64,000 nucleotides of DNA, taken from Ipomoea triloba (lineage: Eukaryota; Streptophyta; Magnoliopsida; Solanales; Convolvulaceae). The notes below the pieces were generated by a model that saw only the letters and a list, made by a program, of their open reading frames with translations, was not told the DNA's origin and did not search any database. The DNA lies in the NCBI RefSeq assembly GCF_003576645.1, contig NC_044920.1, positions 1,292,374-1,356,373 on the forward strand, in the 5' to 3' direction. The translations under genes were made by a program, and so were the position numbers. Positions 1 through 12,383 of this stretch are shown piece after piece. The stretch's first letter is position 1; each line of letters begins with the position of its first letter.

Positions 1-350
1 AAAGCGGCATCGCTCAGAAGCGGGATAAAATTCGCAAGATTTTTTGTGCCAAAGGCATCTTTTTACCGAGCTGGTGCTTTAACGACCACAGGGGTCTCAT
101 CGCTGAGAAGCGGGATTTTTATAATTATTTTTTTGCGACCACAATGGTCCTTTTTTCTTTGTGCCAAGGGCATCTTTTTCACCAAGCCGGTATTTGGGCG
201 ACCATTTTGGTCTCATCGCGGGAGCGCGGGATTTTTTTTTCTATTTATTTATTTATTTATTTTTTTAATTATTATTATATATTTTTTTTGCGACCACAAT
301 GGCCCTTTTGCGACCGCAATGGTCCTTTTTTCAAGTGCCATGACGAGGCA
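1..350. repeat. Degenerate tandem repeat, unit about 110 bp
   Basis: Three successive units share the same ordered words: ATCGCTGAGAAGCGGGAT (near 8, 98 and, diverged, 212), then GCGACCACAATGGTCC (131, 288, 309), then GTGCCAAGGGCATCTTTTT (48 and 162). Separators are T-rich. The array runs off the left edge of the window. There is no convincing coding potential; the short open frames are low complexity. It may be a satellite or the edge of a retroelement. Confidence 0.6.
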
Positions 351-586
351 TGGGCACACTCAAACAACAAATCCGTGCAGGTTAATCAAACCCCAAACGG
401 AAGAGCCGATTTTTTTTTTTTTTTTTTTTTTTTTTTGAGAACTACTGACTCGTTACAACTTTAGTTTAATGGAAATATGCTTATTATATCCTTCCTCTGT
501 AAATACATCATTGCCTATTTTACTTTGGATGTAGAAAAAGAAGAAAAGGGTCAGATCTGATGTTATTGGCTGCTGATATACAGTCG

Positions 587-923
587 TTATACTGTGGACC
601 ATGGTCCACAATGCATTGTGGACCATGGGTCATGGTTGATAGTACAGTTATGTTGAACTGATACTGCAGTTGTGTTGAAAGGATATTGCAGTTGTGTTGA
701 AAGAGAACTGCAGTTGCGCGGAACAGAAGCCGTGTCATTCATCTGGGACTGTAGTTGTATTGAACGGATACTGCAGTTGTGCAGTTGTGTTGAAAAGATA
801 ATGCAGTTGTGTTGTACGGATGAATGGCCTCTGTTCCGTGCAAGTGCAGTTTCTTTTCAATACAACTGCAGTATCCGTTCAATACAACTGCTGTATCAGC
901 TATGATCATGGTCCACAATATAA
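587..923. mobile_element. Foldback MITE-like element with TGCAGTTGTGTTGAA repeats
   Basis: The ends are inverted: TTATACTGTGGACCATGGTC on the left matches the reverse complement of the right end, ending ...GTCCACAATATAA. Inside, a 15-bp word (TGCAGTTGTGTTGAA and variants) recurs about ten times, in forward orientation at about 660-820 and reversed at about 845-900, so the arms pair over roughly 90 bp. The family is not known to me; ends starting TTATRCTGTGGACC recur elsewhere in the window. Confidence 0.55.
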
Positions 924-929
924 TTTGGG

Positions 930-2376
930 GCTAATATATATTTTAATAAGTGTACATAATTCTTTCAGTTTTTCAAAGATCCAAAGTGTGTAGTTGGTGT
1001 GAGACTCTCTATAAGAAATCTTTAAATATCGATTCCTCTTTAAATGTAAATAGTTTATTGGGTGCATGCCTTTATCACTGACTAATCATAAAATAAGAAT
1101 TGACTTTCATTTGGTGTTATACTGTCATTATCTAGCATGCGAGTCTGGCAACTTGATTGCAGGCTTGCAGCTGTGATCAGGGGAGGAGTTAAACATTATA
1201 GATTTGTATTTCTATTTTTTATACAAAATAAAAATTCTATTTTTAGGTTGCACATATTAAATAGTATTCTTAATTTGGAAGATTCTGTACCATATTGTCT
1301 TCATATAGTTGTTATACCATGGATCAAGGTTTATTTTGTATTGTGGATTTTGATTAAAAAAATTATGTCTATGCAATTTATATATTTTGTGCTTGTTAAT
1401 AGATAACTACATATTCATAAAATGGTAATTACAAACACTAATTGTTAACTGTATGTATAGAATAGGTTAATTGTAGACACATAATATATTGTTAATGTGT
1501 TTGCAATCAACATATTTTGTACCTGTATTAATAATGTGCCTATATAGTTACCATTTAATGCATATGTAGTTAACATGTTATGTGCATTCAATTCATTTAT
1601 AGGCACATAAACAGTTAATTGTTGCAAGTATAAAATATGTTAATTGCATACATATAATCTAAATGTTATTTTAGATCAAGGTCCATGGTATAATTTTCTG
1701 TCTTCATATGGTATGACATGCACCTAACTAACATAATTTTCAACTAGACGGATTAAAGTTTATTGAGAGCAATAAATGGTTCTAATTTTTAATGTTCTCT
1801 CAAATGAATAATGGTTGGATAGCAACTGGAATATATTTTATTGGAAGTGATAACTTAAACGGTTTAAATTTCATTGCTTTTCAGTATTATTGAAATTGAA
1901 GTGATAACTGATAAGATTTTCTACTCCATAATCTTACCTCTGGTGCTTCCACATCAACAAGCAATGGGGATCACTTAACTACCTCTAACAACCAGGTTGA
2001 AAAATGTAAGTTGTTAAAATGCAGGCAACATTAATGCAAATTCTTGAAATTACAAGAAAGTCCTTAACTTCATAGTTGCGTACACTGTCTGTCAAAAGTT
2101 TAGCCAGTAGCTAGCAAAACATAACTTTATTTCTTTTTTACTTGCATAACAATCAACGTCATATTTTGTTGATAGAATGTTGGATTAGTAGACTCGACCC
2201 TCCATATCTTTACTCATCACTATGTCACCTTCATAACAACAATTCATTTGTCACACATCATTATCATTATCTTATTATTAGTCATTTTCAATCGTTATAA
2301 ATGCAAACAAATAATGTATTTTATTTTTTTAAAAATAATATCTTAAATTATAGCACCGCATTTTGTTTTGTTATCC
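930..2376. other. AT-rich intergenic stretch, no gene seen
   Basis: I read all frames and saw no domain or splice-consistent coding sequence. 1440-1660 has loosely repeated words (GTTAATTGTAGACACATAAT-like) but no clear element boundary. Confidence 0.5.
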
Positions 2377-2384
2377 AAAAAACA

Positions 2385-2880
2385 CAATGTTGCAAACATC
2401 GCGGTGCTAGGCGGCGGCCTACTGCCTAGAAAATCACCGAAATTGGTGATTTTTGCGTTTGGTGGCCTGGGCGCCGACTAGATCGGGGCGGACTAGGCGA
2501 CCGACGATTAGCTATTGTTCTGTTTTTTTTTAATGGATTATTTCACTCAAAACGACTTCATTTTGAGCGAAATAATCCTAAATTGTTCAAATCAGTCTCA
2601 AACCCAAAAATGTTTAAAAAAAATCGAAATCAACTACTCTAATATTGATACTTTGTGAGTTCTGACTTTGTGAAATTGTGTTTTAATTTTTTAAATATTT
2701 AATTCTTTATACAATTCACAATTCTAGTTGTTTTTAGGTTAATATCTAACATTTTAATATTAAATATTAAAATACTAAATAATTTATAATTATCAAATCT
2801 TAAATAATTTTTTAAAAAATAAAAAAATTATTTAAAAAAATTGGGTGTTCGAGGAATGCCTAGCGATTTTTGCAATATTA
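2385..2880. mobile_element. hAT-type MITE, GCCTAGGC-rich ends
   Basis: The left end CAATGTTGCAAACATCG pairs with the right end CGATTTTTGCAATATTA read in reverse. It is flanked by 8-bp near-identical target duplications AAAAAACA (2377-2384) and AAAAAATA (2881-2888). The ends carry GCTAGGCGGC / GCCTAGCG blocks shared with copies at 7142, 51635 and about 60380. Non-autonomous; no transposase seen. Confidence 0.7.
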
Positions 2881-2888
2881 AAAAAATA

Positions 2889-3540
2889 TATGTACTGATA
2901 CATATGCTAGTTGTAATGCACTTGGTGCTCTGAATAAAAATAGAAACAACAACATTTTTGTTTCGTCGTGTACCAAATATTTGTACAATGTAGTAAGCTC
3001 TAAACAAAGGAAATAATGACTAAAATGGCAAATAATGTCATAGTTGTTCTAAATTTAGAATAAAACATTAGGCTGTATGGCATTGAACATTGTTTACTAT
3101 GTATTGTGTCACTGTCTCTACGTGTTTAACGGTCCTCAAGTCCTCAATGCCGTTGCCGAAATCGCCGCTAAAGAAATGAAACAATAAAAAATGCATTTTT
3201 TTTTCTTCTTAAAATTCTTTGTTGATTAACCACGTAAATGTACAGTGGAAGACTTTTTTATGTTTATTTTTTTGAAAAAAATTATAATTAAAGATCAAAA
3301 TGTTTTGTATTTAAGGATATTTAAACTATTTTGTTGATAAAAGACTAAAAATGATAATGTCACAATAATATTAAAACCAAATGAGAATGTTATGATAAAA
3401 ATGACTAAAGTAAACTGTCACCTATGAATTTAAAATAAAAAATAAATAAACTTTGGTATGAAAATGTTCATTAAAAAATTTCAGTTTATAACTCTAGCCA
3501 GTAAAATATCTTATCGCACCAGAACTCAAAATTTTATACG
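2889..3540. other. AT-rich intergenic stretch, no gene seen
   Basis: AT-rich, without a recognisable domain or element boundary. Confidence 0.4.
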
Positions 3541-3544
3541 GAGT

Positions 3545-5635
3545 AAAAAAGAAATCTCTGTGTTTTGATAAGCTAAATTTCACAATTGACATCTCAAGAA
3601 GTCAAGAAAACAGCTTTCTCTGAAGAGTGCCATTAAACTCAACAACTGTTTTCAAGATATATATGCACATACATATATACATACATACACAATTTCTTTG
3701 TTTAATTTCAAGCTTTCTGTCCAAGATTCAATCTTTGCACTGCCCTTTAATCTGTAAGTCTCTCTTTAGCTCTGTTCACACACAAACACACTCTTTACCA
3801 TACATGTATAAATAAACTTGGGTTCTTACTGTGTATGGATTTTTACCTGTCAATGGCTGGGCAGCTTCTGCTCTCTCTTTTTACAGCTAGCCCCACAAAA
3901 TTTGGTAAGGTGAGGGTTAGTTCAGTTGATTAGTACTTTTTTTACTTACAGTAATTAAGATGCAAATTGGAACCATCATGCTGGTAAATACAGGTTTTCA
4001 CCCCTTTCATCCACCTTTCAACTTGTATTGTTCAAAATTTCTATTTTATAATGTAAAGTCATGAGTTTGGGCTGCTTGAATTTTATAATCTGCTTTTACA
4101 CTGCCAAGTATAATCTAGACAAGTTGAAAAACACTATAATTTCTAATTTTTTTTGGGTGGCAAGCAAAACCCACAGTTACTATCCGACGTGTGTCTTGGA
4201 TAAACCTTGTCTTGTGACCCTAGCTGACCAAGGATCATGAATAAGTAAACCAGCCTAGATTGCCCAAAATTGACCGATTCAAATCAATAAGACTGATAGG
4301 CCACTCTGGTCGAGAGTACGTCGAACTAGTCAACTTGACCAGCTTGGTTGAGGTTGCTTCCCATTAATCTATATTTTCTTGAACCTAAAAAGGACTTGGT
4401 ATGCTAATTTGTTTTGAATGGTTATGCAATCATGGGATTCAATGATTAATTAGAAAACCCACATTGTCAAATGACCCACCCCCCAAGACAAAATTAAATA
4501 CTGTTTTTAAAGAAGTTGTTGACACCTAATGCTGGAGATTTGAGAATAAAAATGTTGTTAAGTTTCACTTTTCAACATTGAATTCCATACCCATCATCAC
4601 TGGAAAACAAAAAAACAGCCCAACTTTTGCTTTTTCTTTATTGTGAATCTTTTTCTCTTTCTGGTCTGCATTCTTTTTTATCTCAAACTTTGGCTTTTTT
4701 CTTAAATGGATCACCTTTTTTTTGCACTCTTTAGCTTTGATCTCCTTTGTGTGTAGCATAGCATGCCTTCTTTGCTAAGATTCACTGTGCCTGCAAAATT
4801 TAAATATGCCAGAGAAAAGGCGGTCCAATCATTGATGCATGATGTATAAGATCTCACCACTGTACTTTGCACTGGCAGCTCAGTAGCTGCTCAGACTCCA
4901 TTGCTCGAGCATTATTATATGGTGAGTTTTCTCGTCTGCCTTTAAAGAGTTCCAAAACGTGTTTAGCCTTAAGTCTAGACGTCTCGGTTTCATAATCTTC
5001 TTGTGATGACTGCAATTTTCTACCTGTAATAAGACATAAAAAGGATATGGAGAAGACTGAACAGGGTTTAACTGTTTAAGCCTCTTAGCCTTTCTCTATA
5101 CTTTTTTTACTCGAATTTGGTTCTGTTCAGATAGCATTGATGTGTTTATTTAAGAATTAAGCTTTCAGATTTTAATTGTTCTGAAGTATTAATGCTCTTC
5201 CTTTATTCTTTGGAAAATGACTCTTTTTTTTAAAATGGGATGGAGGTAAAAAAGAAAGCCTTTTTCTCGAAAAAAACTTTAGACAATAAATCTTGTCCTT
5301 GCATACTCGGTTTCAAATCTCAATCTGTAGTTCAACAATTTTGCGGGATGGCTCCTGCATCCTTTCTTGCCTGCTGTCCTTGCTTTTGAATAAGCGGTTT
5401 GGTGAAGGTTGATTAGAATGGAGGGCTATTTTTCCTTGATAACAAAAGAACATTTCTAGAATTAAAGGATTTTCATTGTTTTCTGCAGTGCTCTTTTGCA
5501 CTTTTTTCTCCATATTTGCGCTGAAACTGATTGCCTTTTTCATCTTGCAATGTCAAAACAGGCAGCCTCGAGCCTCGCTTACTAGCAGCCATTGCTTCTT
5601 TGCGTCTGTTGGGCTAAGGCATTAAGAAAACCGCA
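3545..5635 (+). promoter_or_regulatory. Probable 5' leader region of the LRR receptor-like kinase gene
   Basis: A pyrimidine-rich, leader-like stretch (about 3600-3905) ends in a good donor, TTTG|GTAAGG at 3906. No open frame here resembles a protein. Plant LRR-RLK genes of this family often have an intron in the 5' UTR, so a leader exon near 3600-3905 joined to a second leader exon just upstream of the ATG at 5636 is plausible. This is inference; no transcript evidence is available. Confidence 0.3.
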
Positions 5636-8139
5636 ATGAGAATTCATATCTTACTAGCAGCTGTTGCTTCTGTTTTTGTTCTTCCGGGGATTGTTGCTGA
5701 TCTTGACTCCGATGGACAGGCCTTGCTCGAGTTTTCTGCATCTGTCCCTCATCGACGAAAGCTCAACTGGAATTCTACTCTCCCAATCTGCAGGTCTTGG
5801 ACTGGCATCAAATGCAGTAAAGATGGAACCAGAGTTGTAGCTATCCATCTCCCCGGTGTTGGTCTTTATGGTTCTATCCCGCCCAACAGTATTGGAAAGC
5901 TGGATGCTCTTCGGGTTCTAAGCCTTCGGGGCAACCGTTTGAATGGAAATCTTCCTTCTGATATCCTCTCCATCGCTTCTCTCCAATCGGTCTACCTTCA
6001 ACAGAATAACTTCACTGGGAATATCCCCACCTCGCTTTCTCCCCAGCTAGGTGTGTTAAATCTTTCCTTTAATTCCTTTACTGGCGAAATTCCACTTGCA
6101 GTCAAGAATTTGTCGCGATTATCTGTTCTGAACCTGCAATATAACTTGTTATCCGGTGTGGTTCCTGATCTCGACTCTTCAAGGCTAAAGAACTTAAATT
6201 TGAGTCACAACATGCTAAATGGCTCGATTCCGGATTCCCTCAAGAAATTCCCACTTTCTTCATTTATGGGAAATTCTCGTTTGTGTGGGGAGCCTCTGAC
6301 TCAGTGCTTGGCACCTTCCCCGCTATCTTCCCCTCCAATACCTGAAAAACAAACACCAACTGCCTCGAAAAAGCCTAGCATAGCAGCTATCATTATAATT
6401 ACAGTAGGGGCTTGTTCAGTGCTGTTTCTTTTAGCACTTGCCATTGTCTTCTTCTGCTTGAAGAGGAAAATCTCGGATGGCAGCGGGGAAGTTAAGGAGA
6501 GAGTTGCTTATGGTGGAAAGAGCGAGAAGCCCGAGGACTTTGGGAGCGGGGTGCAAGATGCAGAGAAGAACAAATTGGTGTTCTTTCAAGGCTGCTCTTA
6601 CAGCTTTGATCTGGAGGATTTGCTGAGGGCTTCTGCTGAAGTTCTCGGGAAGGGAAGCTATGGAACAGCATACAAGGCTGTGTTGGACGAGGCGACGATC
6701 GTGGTGGTGAAACGGCTGAGGGAAGTGTGCGTCGGGAAGAGGGAATTCGAGCAACATATGGAGATCATAGGCAGGATTGCACAGCACCCTAACATTGTTC
6801 CACCTCGCGCATATTACTTCTCCAAGGATGAGAAGCTTCTTGTCTGTGATTACTTGCCTGCTGGCAGCTTGTCTGCAGCCTTGCAAAGTATGCATCTTTC
6901 CTTAACTCCACTTCAATCTTGAATTCATTAGCCATCTTTCTTAGTTTTAATCAAACCAGGACTACATTATATGCATCAACCTAATCAATTGATGATTTGT
7001 TTTTGGATCCAATCTTTATATGATCTCGTTGGACTGTGGCTTGGAGAGTCGAATCCAACATCCTGTCTTTTTGTTGACTGCTATGCAACTATAAGGAAAT
7101 AAAATTGCACCTTTGCTATTAGTTATAGCTATTGGCGTAATCAATGTTACAAAATGCGCTAGTCGGGCGCCTAGGCAGCCGAGTTATTCGGTATATAGTC
7201 TCCACTTTTTGCACTCAAGGCCGTGAGTTGTTTGGTTGTTATAATCCCCAAATAGTCAACTACATATGTTTGACTGTTAGTTGAGAGGAATATAGAAGAG
7301 GAGCAGCTAAGCTGTTGGGTGTTGACTTAGCTTTGAGTTAGATGTTGACTCGGTCGAGTTTGGCGCCGAGTCGGCCTGAAGACTAAAAGTCGCCTTGGTT
7401 GAAATTGACTCGGCCTAGGGCCACCTAGGCCAATTTTTACAACACTGGGCGTAATGATAAGCACTTGATCCTAACAGAATTTACTGTAACAGGTAATCGG
7501 GGTACTGGTCGAAATCAACTGGACTGGGAATCAAGATTGAAGATTGCGATTGGAGCAGCAAAGGGTATTGCTCATATTCATTCAGAAGGTGGAGCTAAGT
7601 TCACTCATGGCAACATCAAATCCTCAAATGTACTTCTGACAACAAGCATGGATGGCTGCATTTCTGATATCGGCTTATGCCCTCTGATGAACAATGCTGC
7701 TACAACCAGCCCACGACGCCCGGGCTACCGGGCACCAGAGGTGTTCATCGAAACCAGGAGAGTCACTCAGAAGTCAGATGTGTACAGCTTCGGGGTGGTG
7801 GTCCTTGAGATGCTGACAGGCAAGTCGGCTGTGCCAGTGGCGGGGCACGACGATGTCGTTGATCTGCCGAGGTGGGTGAGGTCCGTGGTTCGAGAGGAGT
7901 GGACAGCTGAGGTGTTCGATGTCGAGCTGATGAAGTATCAGAACATTGAAGAGGAGATGGTGCAGATGCTTCAGATCGCTCTGTCGTGCGTTGCAAAGGC
8001 GCCCGACATGCGGCCGACAATGGCAGAGGTTGTTCGAGCAATCGAGGGAATTCGCGGGCCTGCAGAGACAGAGACAGAGCCACAGCCATCCTCAGATGAT
8101 AACAGGTCTAAAGACTCCAATGCAGGCACCCCTGAGTGA
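5636..8139 (+). CDS. LRR receptor-like (pseudo)kinase, subfamily LRR III, At5g58300-like
   Basis: Two exons, 5636-6887 and 7493-8139, joined by a phase-1 intron (donor CAAA|GTATGC, acceptor AACAG|GT), give 632 aa, a normal length for this family. There is a signal peptide at 1-22, a plant LRR N-cap (about 25-60) and about five LRRs (70-215). A Ser/Pro-rich juxtamembrane stretch is followed by one membrane helix (249-275) and a cytoplasmic kinase domain. The P-loop GKGSYG (338-343) and VAIK-type lysine K359 are present. HRD is replaced by HGN (456-458) and DFG by DIG (476-478), as in most LRR III members, which are thought to act as atypical kinases or co-receptors. The last 30 residues are acidic and Ser/Thr-rich. 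The intron carries a MITE. Confidence 0.93.
7142..7447. mobile_element. hAT-type MITE in the LRR-RLK intron, 8-bp TSD
   Basis: A perfect 8-bp target duplication GGCGTAAT flanks it (7134-7141 and 7448-7455). Terminal inverted repeats are CAATGTTACAAAATGCGC on the left and the reverse complement of CCAATTTTTACAACACTG on the right. Subterminal GCGCCTAGGC and GGCCTAGG blocks match the copies at 2385 and 51635. An 8-bp TSD is typical of hAT transposons. It is 306 bp with no coding capacity and lies about 45 bp upstream of the acceptor. Confidence 0.88.
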
Positions 8140-9370
8140 ATTTGCCATGAATCTGCAATGACCAGTTGCACACTTTCCTTAATGCTTCCTTGGATGATAT
8201 GATGTTGTTTAATGTTTCCATTAGATGTTCTTTCATGTTTGCATATCTTTATGCAATTCCCTGTTGTGCCATTTGTAGATTGTTTGATCAATCAGCTGAC
8301 ATAAATGAGAAATTTCTCTCTCATCAACTAATTTACTGAAAAGTCCGCAACTGCTATTGGGTAAAGCCAGCCTTGTGACTCAAGAGGTACACTAATCTAG
8401 GTTGCTCATAGCTGATTGACTCAAAGAAATCAATAGATAACTCTCATTGAGAGTCTAACTTGAAGCCATTGTAGTTACCTAATTAACTGTCCAACCAAAA
8501 CTTGCCATATAGTCGGACATAGCCTACAATTTACTTGTGACCTCCCAATTGGAGGAGCTACAGTTATGCCGCTTGACAACAAAATCTTTGGCCTAACAAT
8601 ACCCTTTAATTTGCTTTATTTATGAGAACTTTTACTATGTTGCACATACACTACACAATAACATAGTTCAAAAAATAGTTAAAACATTTAGATTATTGGC
8701 TAAATTTGGACACAAAATTCATTTGATGTTATTTAATGATGTTACATTTTATTCTTATTTTTAATAATATGACATAAAATTTTCAATATTCACATTATAC
8801 GGAGGCATTGTAACAAATTAAAGTTGATTAAATGAGAGCCATTTTTCAAAATGCTGATTTCTCCTCACCTCTGACCCGTTTTTAGTTTTCCTATTGAAAG
8901 GTACGAGAATCAAACTCGTTCTCCATAATTTCAATTTCCCAAAAGTTCTCTAGTTAGTTTTTGTTTCCCATTCGCATCCACATTCTTCAATTCATTCATA
9001 CTTTTCATGGAATTACATGCAAATTTTACACCAATTTGTTGAATAATGGAATTTATGGCGCCATGCTTGCATGCTGCAGACATCAATATCTCCATGGTTT
9101 CTTGTTTCTAGGTTTGAATTATTCCCATGTTGTTTATGTATATACAATGCTAAAAATTTTGTGATTTTTAGACTATCCAAAAATAACTGAAAACATCCAG
9201 ATCAAAAATATCATTATATCATTTTTGATCATTTTTTACACCCGTTTCTTGAATGATTGAAAAAGTGGATAATAATAGTGTGTTTTTCATCAGCTGTGTT
9301 GTATATATTGCAATGCCTTTGAGTTTGGATTATGTGTTGTCATATATAAAATTTTGTGATTTATGGCCAA
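8140..9370. other. 3' UTR of the LRR-RLK gene, then intergenic sequence
   Basis: About 8140-8310 is the likely 3' UTR. The remainder to 9370 is AT-rich, with no domain-bearing frame. Confidence 0.4.
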
Positions 9371-9394
9371 GTTCCAGTTTGGCTAGGTCTTAAC

Positions 9395-9700
9395 ATGCGG
9401 CCGGTGTGACCGTATGCCCGGACCATTAGGTATGTAAAAACACACCAATAGAGTTAGAAAATGCACAACAATGAAATGCACCAATGCATCACAAAACGCA
9501 CCACACACCAACAAAAATGCACCATACCTCACCACACCTAATGGTGTGTTTTTGAACACTGTGTGGTGCGTTTATGCATACCTAATGTATGTTTTGGGTG
9601 ATGCATACCTAATGGTGCGTTTTGGAGTGTATTGGTGTATTTCTTTATTGTGCGTTTCCTAACACTATTGGTGCGTTTTTGCATACTTAATAGTACGACA
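9395..9700. repeat. Dispersed minisatellite-like block (GGTGCGTTTT / AACGCACCA)
   Basis: Short words TGGTGCGTTTT and the reverse AAAACGCACCA recur about ten times with irregular spacing, reversed in the left half and direct in the right half, so the block is roughly self-complementary. The ends ACATGCGGCCGGTGTG... and ...GCATGTTAATGTCTAACCGC look like inverted termini. Similar words occur at 23990-24180, 26600-27080 and 45840-47010. Confidence 0.5.
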
Positions 9701-9727
9701 GCATGTTAATGTCTAACCGCATTTGAG

Positions 9728-9730
<3 letters not shown>

Positions 9731-9776
<46 letters not shown>
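9731..9776. repeat. (TA)n microsatellite
   Basis: Pure alternating TA tract of about 46 bp. Confidence 0.95.
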
Positions 9777-9779
<3 letters not shown>

Positions 9780-9780
<1 letters not shown>

Positions 9781-10532
9781 GCATTTTGTCTGATTATATT
9801 CTATTATAATGAATTCTTTTTATTGCTTATTTTACATTTTAGGTAGGGTCATTGGCGCACCCTATTTCACCGGGGCCGGTTCGGTAACATAGTCCATCCT
9901 CTTCCATGGGACAGTGCTGGACTAGGGTATGGTGCCCATTATAGAATCTTACTTTTGTTATATCACCTTTCAAAATATATGTTTTATTGCCTTATTTTAT
10001 TTGTGTTATTTAATATTCATTGGTCAAATTAATTTTTTTTAATTATTTTTTAAATAAAATATTTTTTTTATTTTTAAATTTGAATTTTAGTGTTTATAAT
10101 ACTCCGTAATACTTTAATGTACGGAGTAATTTTTAAATATATAAATTTTATATAATAATATGAAAGTTAAAGTTATGAGAAATTGAATTAAAAATAATTA
10201 TTGAGACTCGTTAATCAAATTAGACACCTTAAATAGGACAGAGGGAGTATGTTATACAAAGAAAATACGATTTTATAATTTAGAATACAAAAAGTGTTGC
10301 ATAGGATATGTTTAAGAGTATAGCTCAATTAGTTTGATGAATATATTCAATTCAAATAAGAAGAGGATCTGTTTGGCTGGTACATCCTCTGATTTACTTG
10401 TTTGTCATGCTTCCAGAATATAGCTAGAAATGAAGATTATCTGGATTGAGATGAGTTTGATAAGGTTTTTACCAAGAGTATAGATGAGAATAAAAATTTT
10501 GTACCGTTTTAACACTTTTAATTTGTGTATAG
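9780..10532. other. Upstream region and presumed intron of the thioredoxin-like gene
   Basis: AT-rich. The acceptor TGTGTATAG at 10532 shows an intron runs into the thioredoxin exon, so the first coding exon should lie upstream. I could not identify it here. Confidence 0.35.
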
Positions 10533-11696
10533 TTATGCGGACAAGGCAACGAGGAGCATACAAGTGGTTCGGCAGAGCTTGGAGGTGGAAATGTTCACCT
10601 CGTGACTACCATAGAGGATTGGGACGAAAATATTTCTGAGGCTAACAAGGATGACAAGATAGTAAGTTTCTCGCACTTTGTAGACAATTGAAGGACTAAA
10701 ATGGCTATTTCGTAGCACAGCCTACTCACATTGTATTATTGGATGTGCAGGTTATTGTAAATTTTAGCGCATCGTGGTGCAACCATTCTAGAAACGCAGC
10801 ACCAATTTACCGCCAACTTGCTGATAAGCACACCTCGTTCATGTTCATAACCGTTGACGTTGATGAGCTAGGGGTGAGCATGCAACTTAAACTCTTAGTT
10901 AAGATCGAGTTAAATGAAAATGACCGCAATTCAGAAACAATCCTAATTAAATTGGTTAGGTTATTAGAGACCTATTGGTCTTCTTGATTTGAGTTGGTCA
11001 GCCATGAGCAACCTAGACGTGTTCTTTACTGATTAGGGTCCGGAATTTGCCCTATACTCTCGAACAGTGATTTTGGGTTTTCCTCGTCACCCAAAAGGGA
11101 CCGGAATTCTAACACATAATCACATTATATGTATCCAAACTTACCCCGCACGCACCTCTAATGAACACCCAAGTCTACCAGTAACTATCCTCTTGTACCC
11201 CACACCATGGGATAGTTGAGGTTTCCGAATCAAAATTCTGAAAAAGTGGTAGTCATAGGACATATCTCAAGCTAGCGAGAAAGCCAAAACTCTAATCTTA
11301 GTTAAGGTAGAGTTAAACAAAAGGAAACGCGATTCGGGGCAACCCCACCATGCTGGTGTGTTGATTTGGTAACTACAAGATTTGGTAATTACAAGATTAC
11401 AAGTTCATGACAAACAAGAGAGACCTATCAATTAATCTTTTTGGTTTGAATTGGCCATAAGGCGGGTTTTACTCGGTGCACACTCTCAGATAGTTGACTA
11501 GGGACGGCGATTCTAAAGCTTAATCACATTGTATGTATACAAACTTTGGGTGCAGGAGTTTAGCTCATCATGGGATATAAAAGCCACTCCCACTTTCTTC
11601 TTCCTGAAAGATGGAAGACAACTGGACACACTGGTTGGTGTTGAAGAGCTAGAGCTTCAGAAGAAGTTAAAAGCAGTTGCAGAGCAAAAAGAATGA
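10533..11696 (+). CDS. Thioredoxin h-like protein with CNHS active site (5' partial)
   Basis: Three exons can be followed: 10533-10661, 10751-10873 and 11556-11696, all phase 0, giving 130 aa to a TGA stop. The fold signatures are in order: GGNVHLVTT at the N-terminus, NFSASWCNHS at the active site, FITVDVDELG, then SSSWDIKATPTFFFLKDG with the cis-proline, and LVGVEELELQKKL at the end. These match cytosolic plant thioredoxin h9-like proteins. The usual WCGPC is WCNHS: the attacking cysteine is kept and the resolving cysteine is serine. Such a site cannot form the internal disulfide of a normal thioredoxin and would favour mixed disulfides. A short first exon (normally MG-C...) was not found, so the start is unknown; the gene could be decaying, though the frame is intact. 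Confidence 0.82.
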
Positions 11697-12383
11697 TTGG
11701 TTGAGAGTTGAGAGCATACATGCATACTCACTTCTAGTTTTCGATCTGCAAATCTCTCTATGGATTTTGTCACCTTTTTGGATGTGTAGTTTTGGCAAAT
11801 CTATGATTGTCTAACTACCTAGGCTACTTTTTGTATTCTCTATAGAATTGGCATGTTTTCTGAGAAGAAACCAAATCAGATTAACTTTGTATTAATTAGT
11901 TAGAGCCAAAGGTATATATACTTTTTCTTCTTTTTTTTTTTTTTTGGTTTAGATTTGGACTAATTTTGGATAAAAGATTATTATTACAAGAATGTTGGGT
12001 TATTAAATTAGAGAAATGAGGAAGAGTATGAAGATATTTATAATCTTATTCAATAAAACTCTCTTTTTCATGACAAAATCTCATTATTGCAATTCTCTTT
12101 GCATGAATTGTTATAGTTGCCCATATAAAGTTGAAAGTAGTTGGGTTCATAAGTCACGATTTAATGGGATGTGGGTGGAAGAATTGATAGGAAACATATT
12201 TTTGCAGTGTAAGTTGTAACAATACATTCAAGACTTCATGATATTTGATTATTTGTGTCAGGGATTAAGACCCTTATACACTTAACACACGCTCCTTGAC
12301 GTGCTAGCTCATTAATCTTGAAGATCTTCTTAATCACATTGATTTGTATAGACCAATAAGAGAGTAACTTCCACTTAAGAATC
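11697..12383. other. 3' flank of the thioredoxin-like gene, no further gene seen
   Basis: AT-rich 3' UTR and intergenic sequence with a T-run at 11931-11945. Confidence 0.4.

Noticed and set aside
5654..6895. Minus-strand open frames inside the LRR-RLK gene
   Set aside because: Antisense shadows of a well-supported coding exon; no domain of their own.
9471..9662. Candidate CRISPR-like or regular repeat array
   Set aside because: Spacing of the GGTGCGT units is irregular and they are inverted in one half; this is plant nuclear DNA and a minisatellite-like element.
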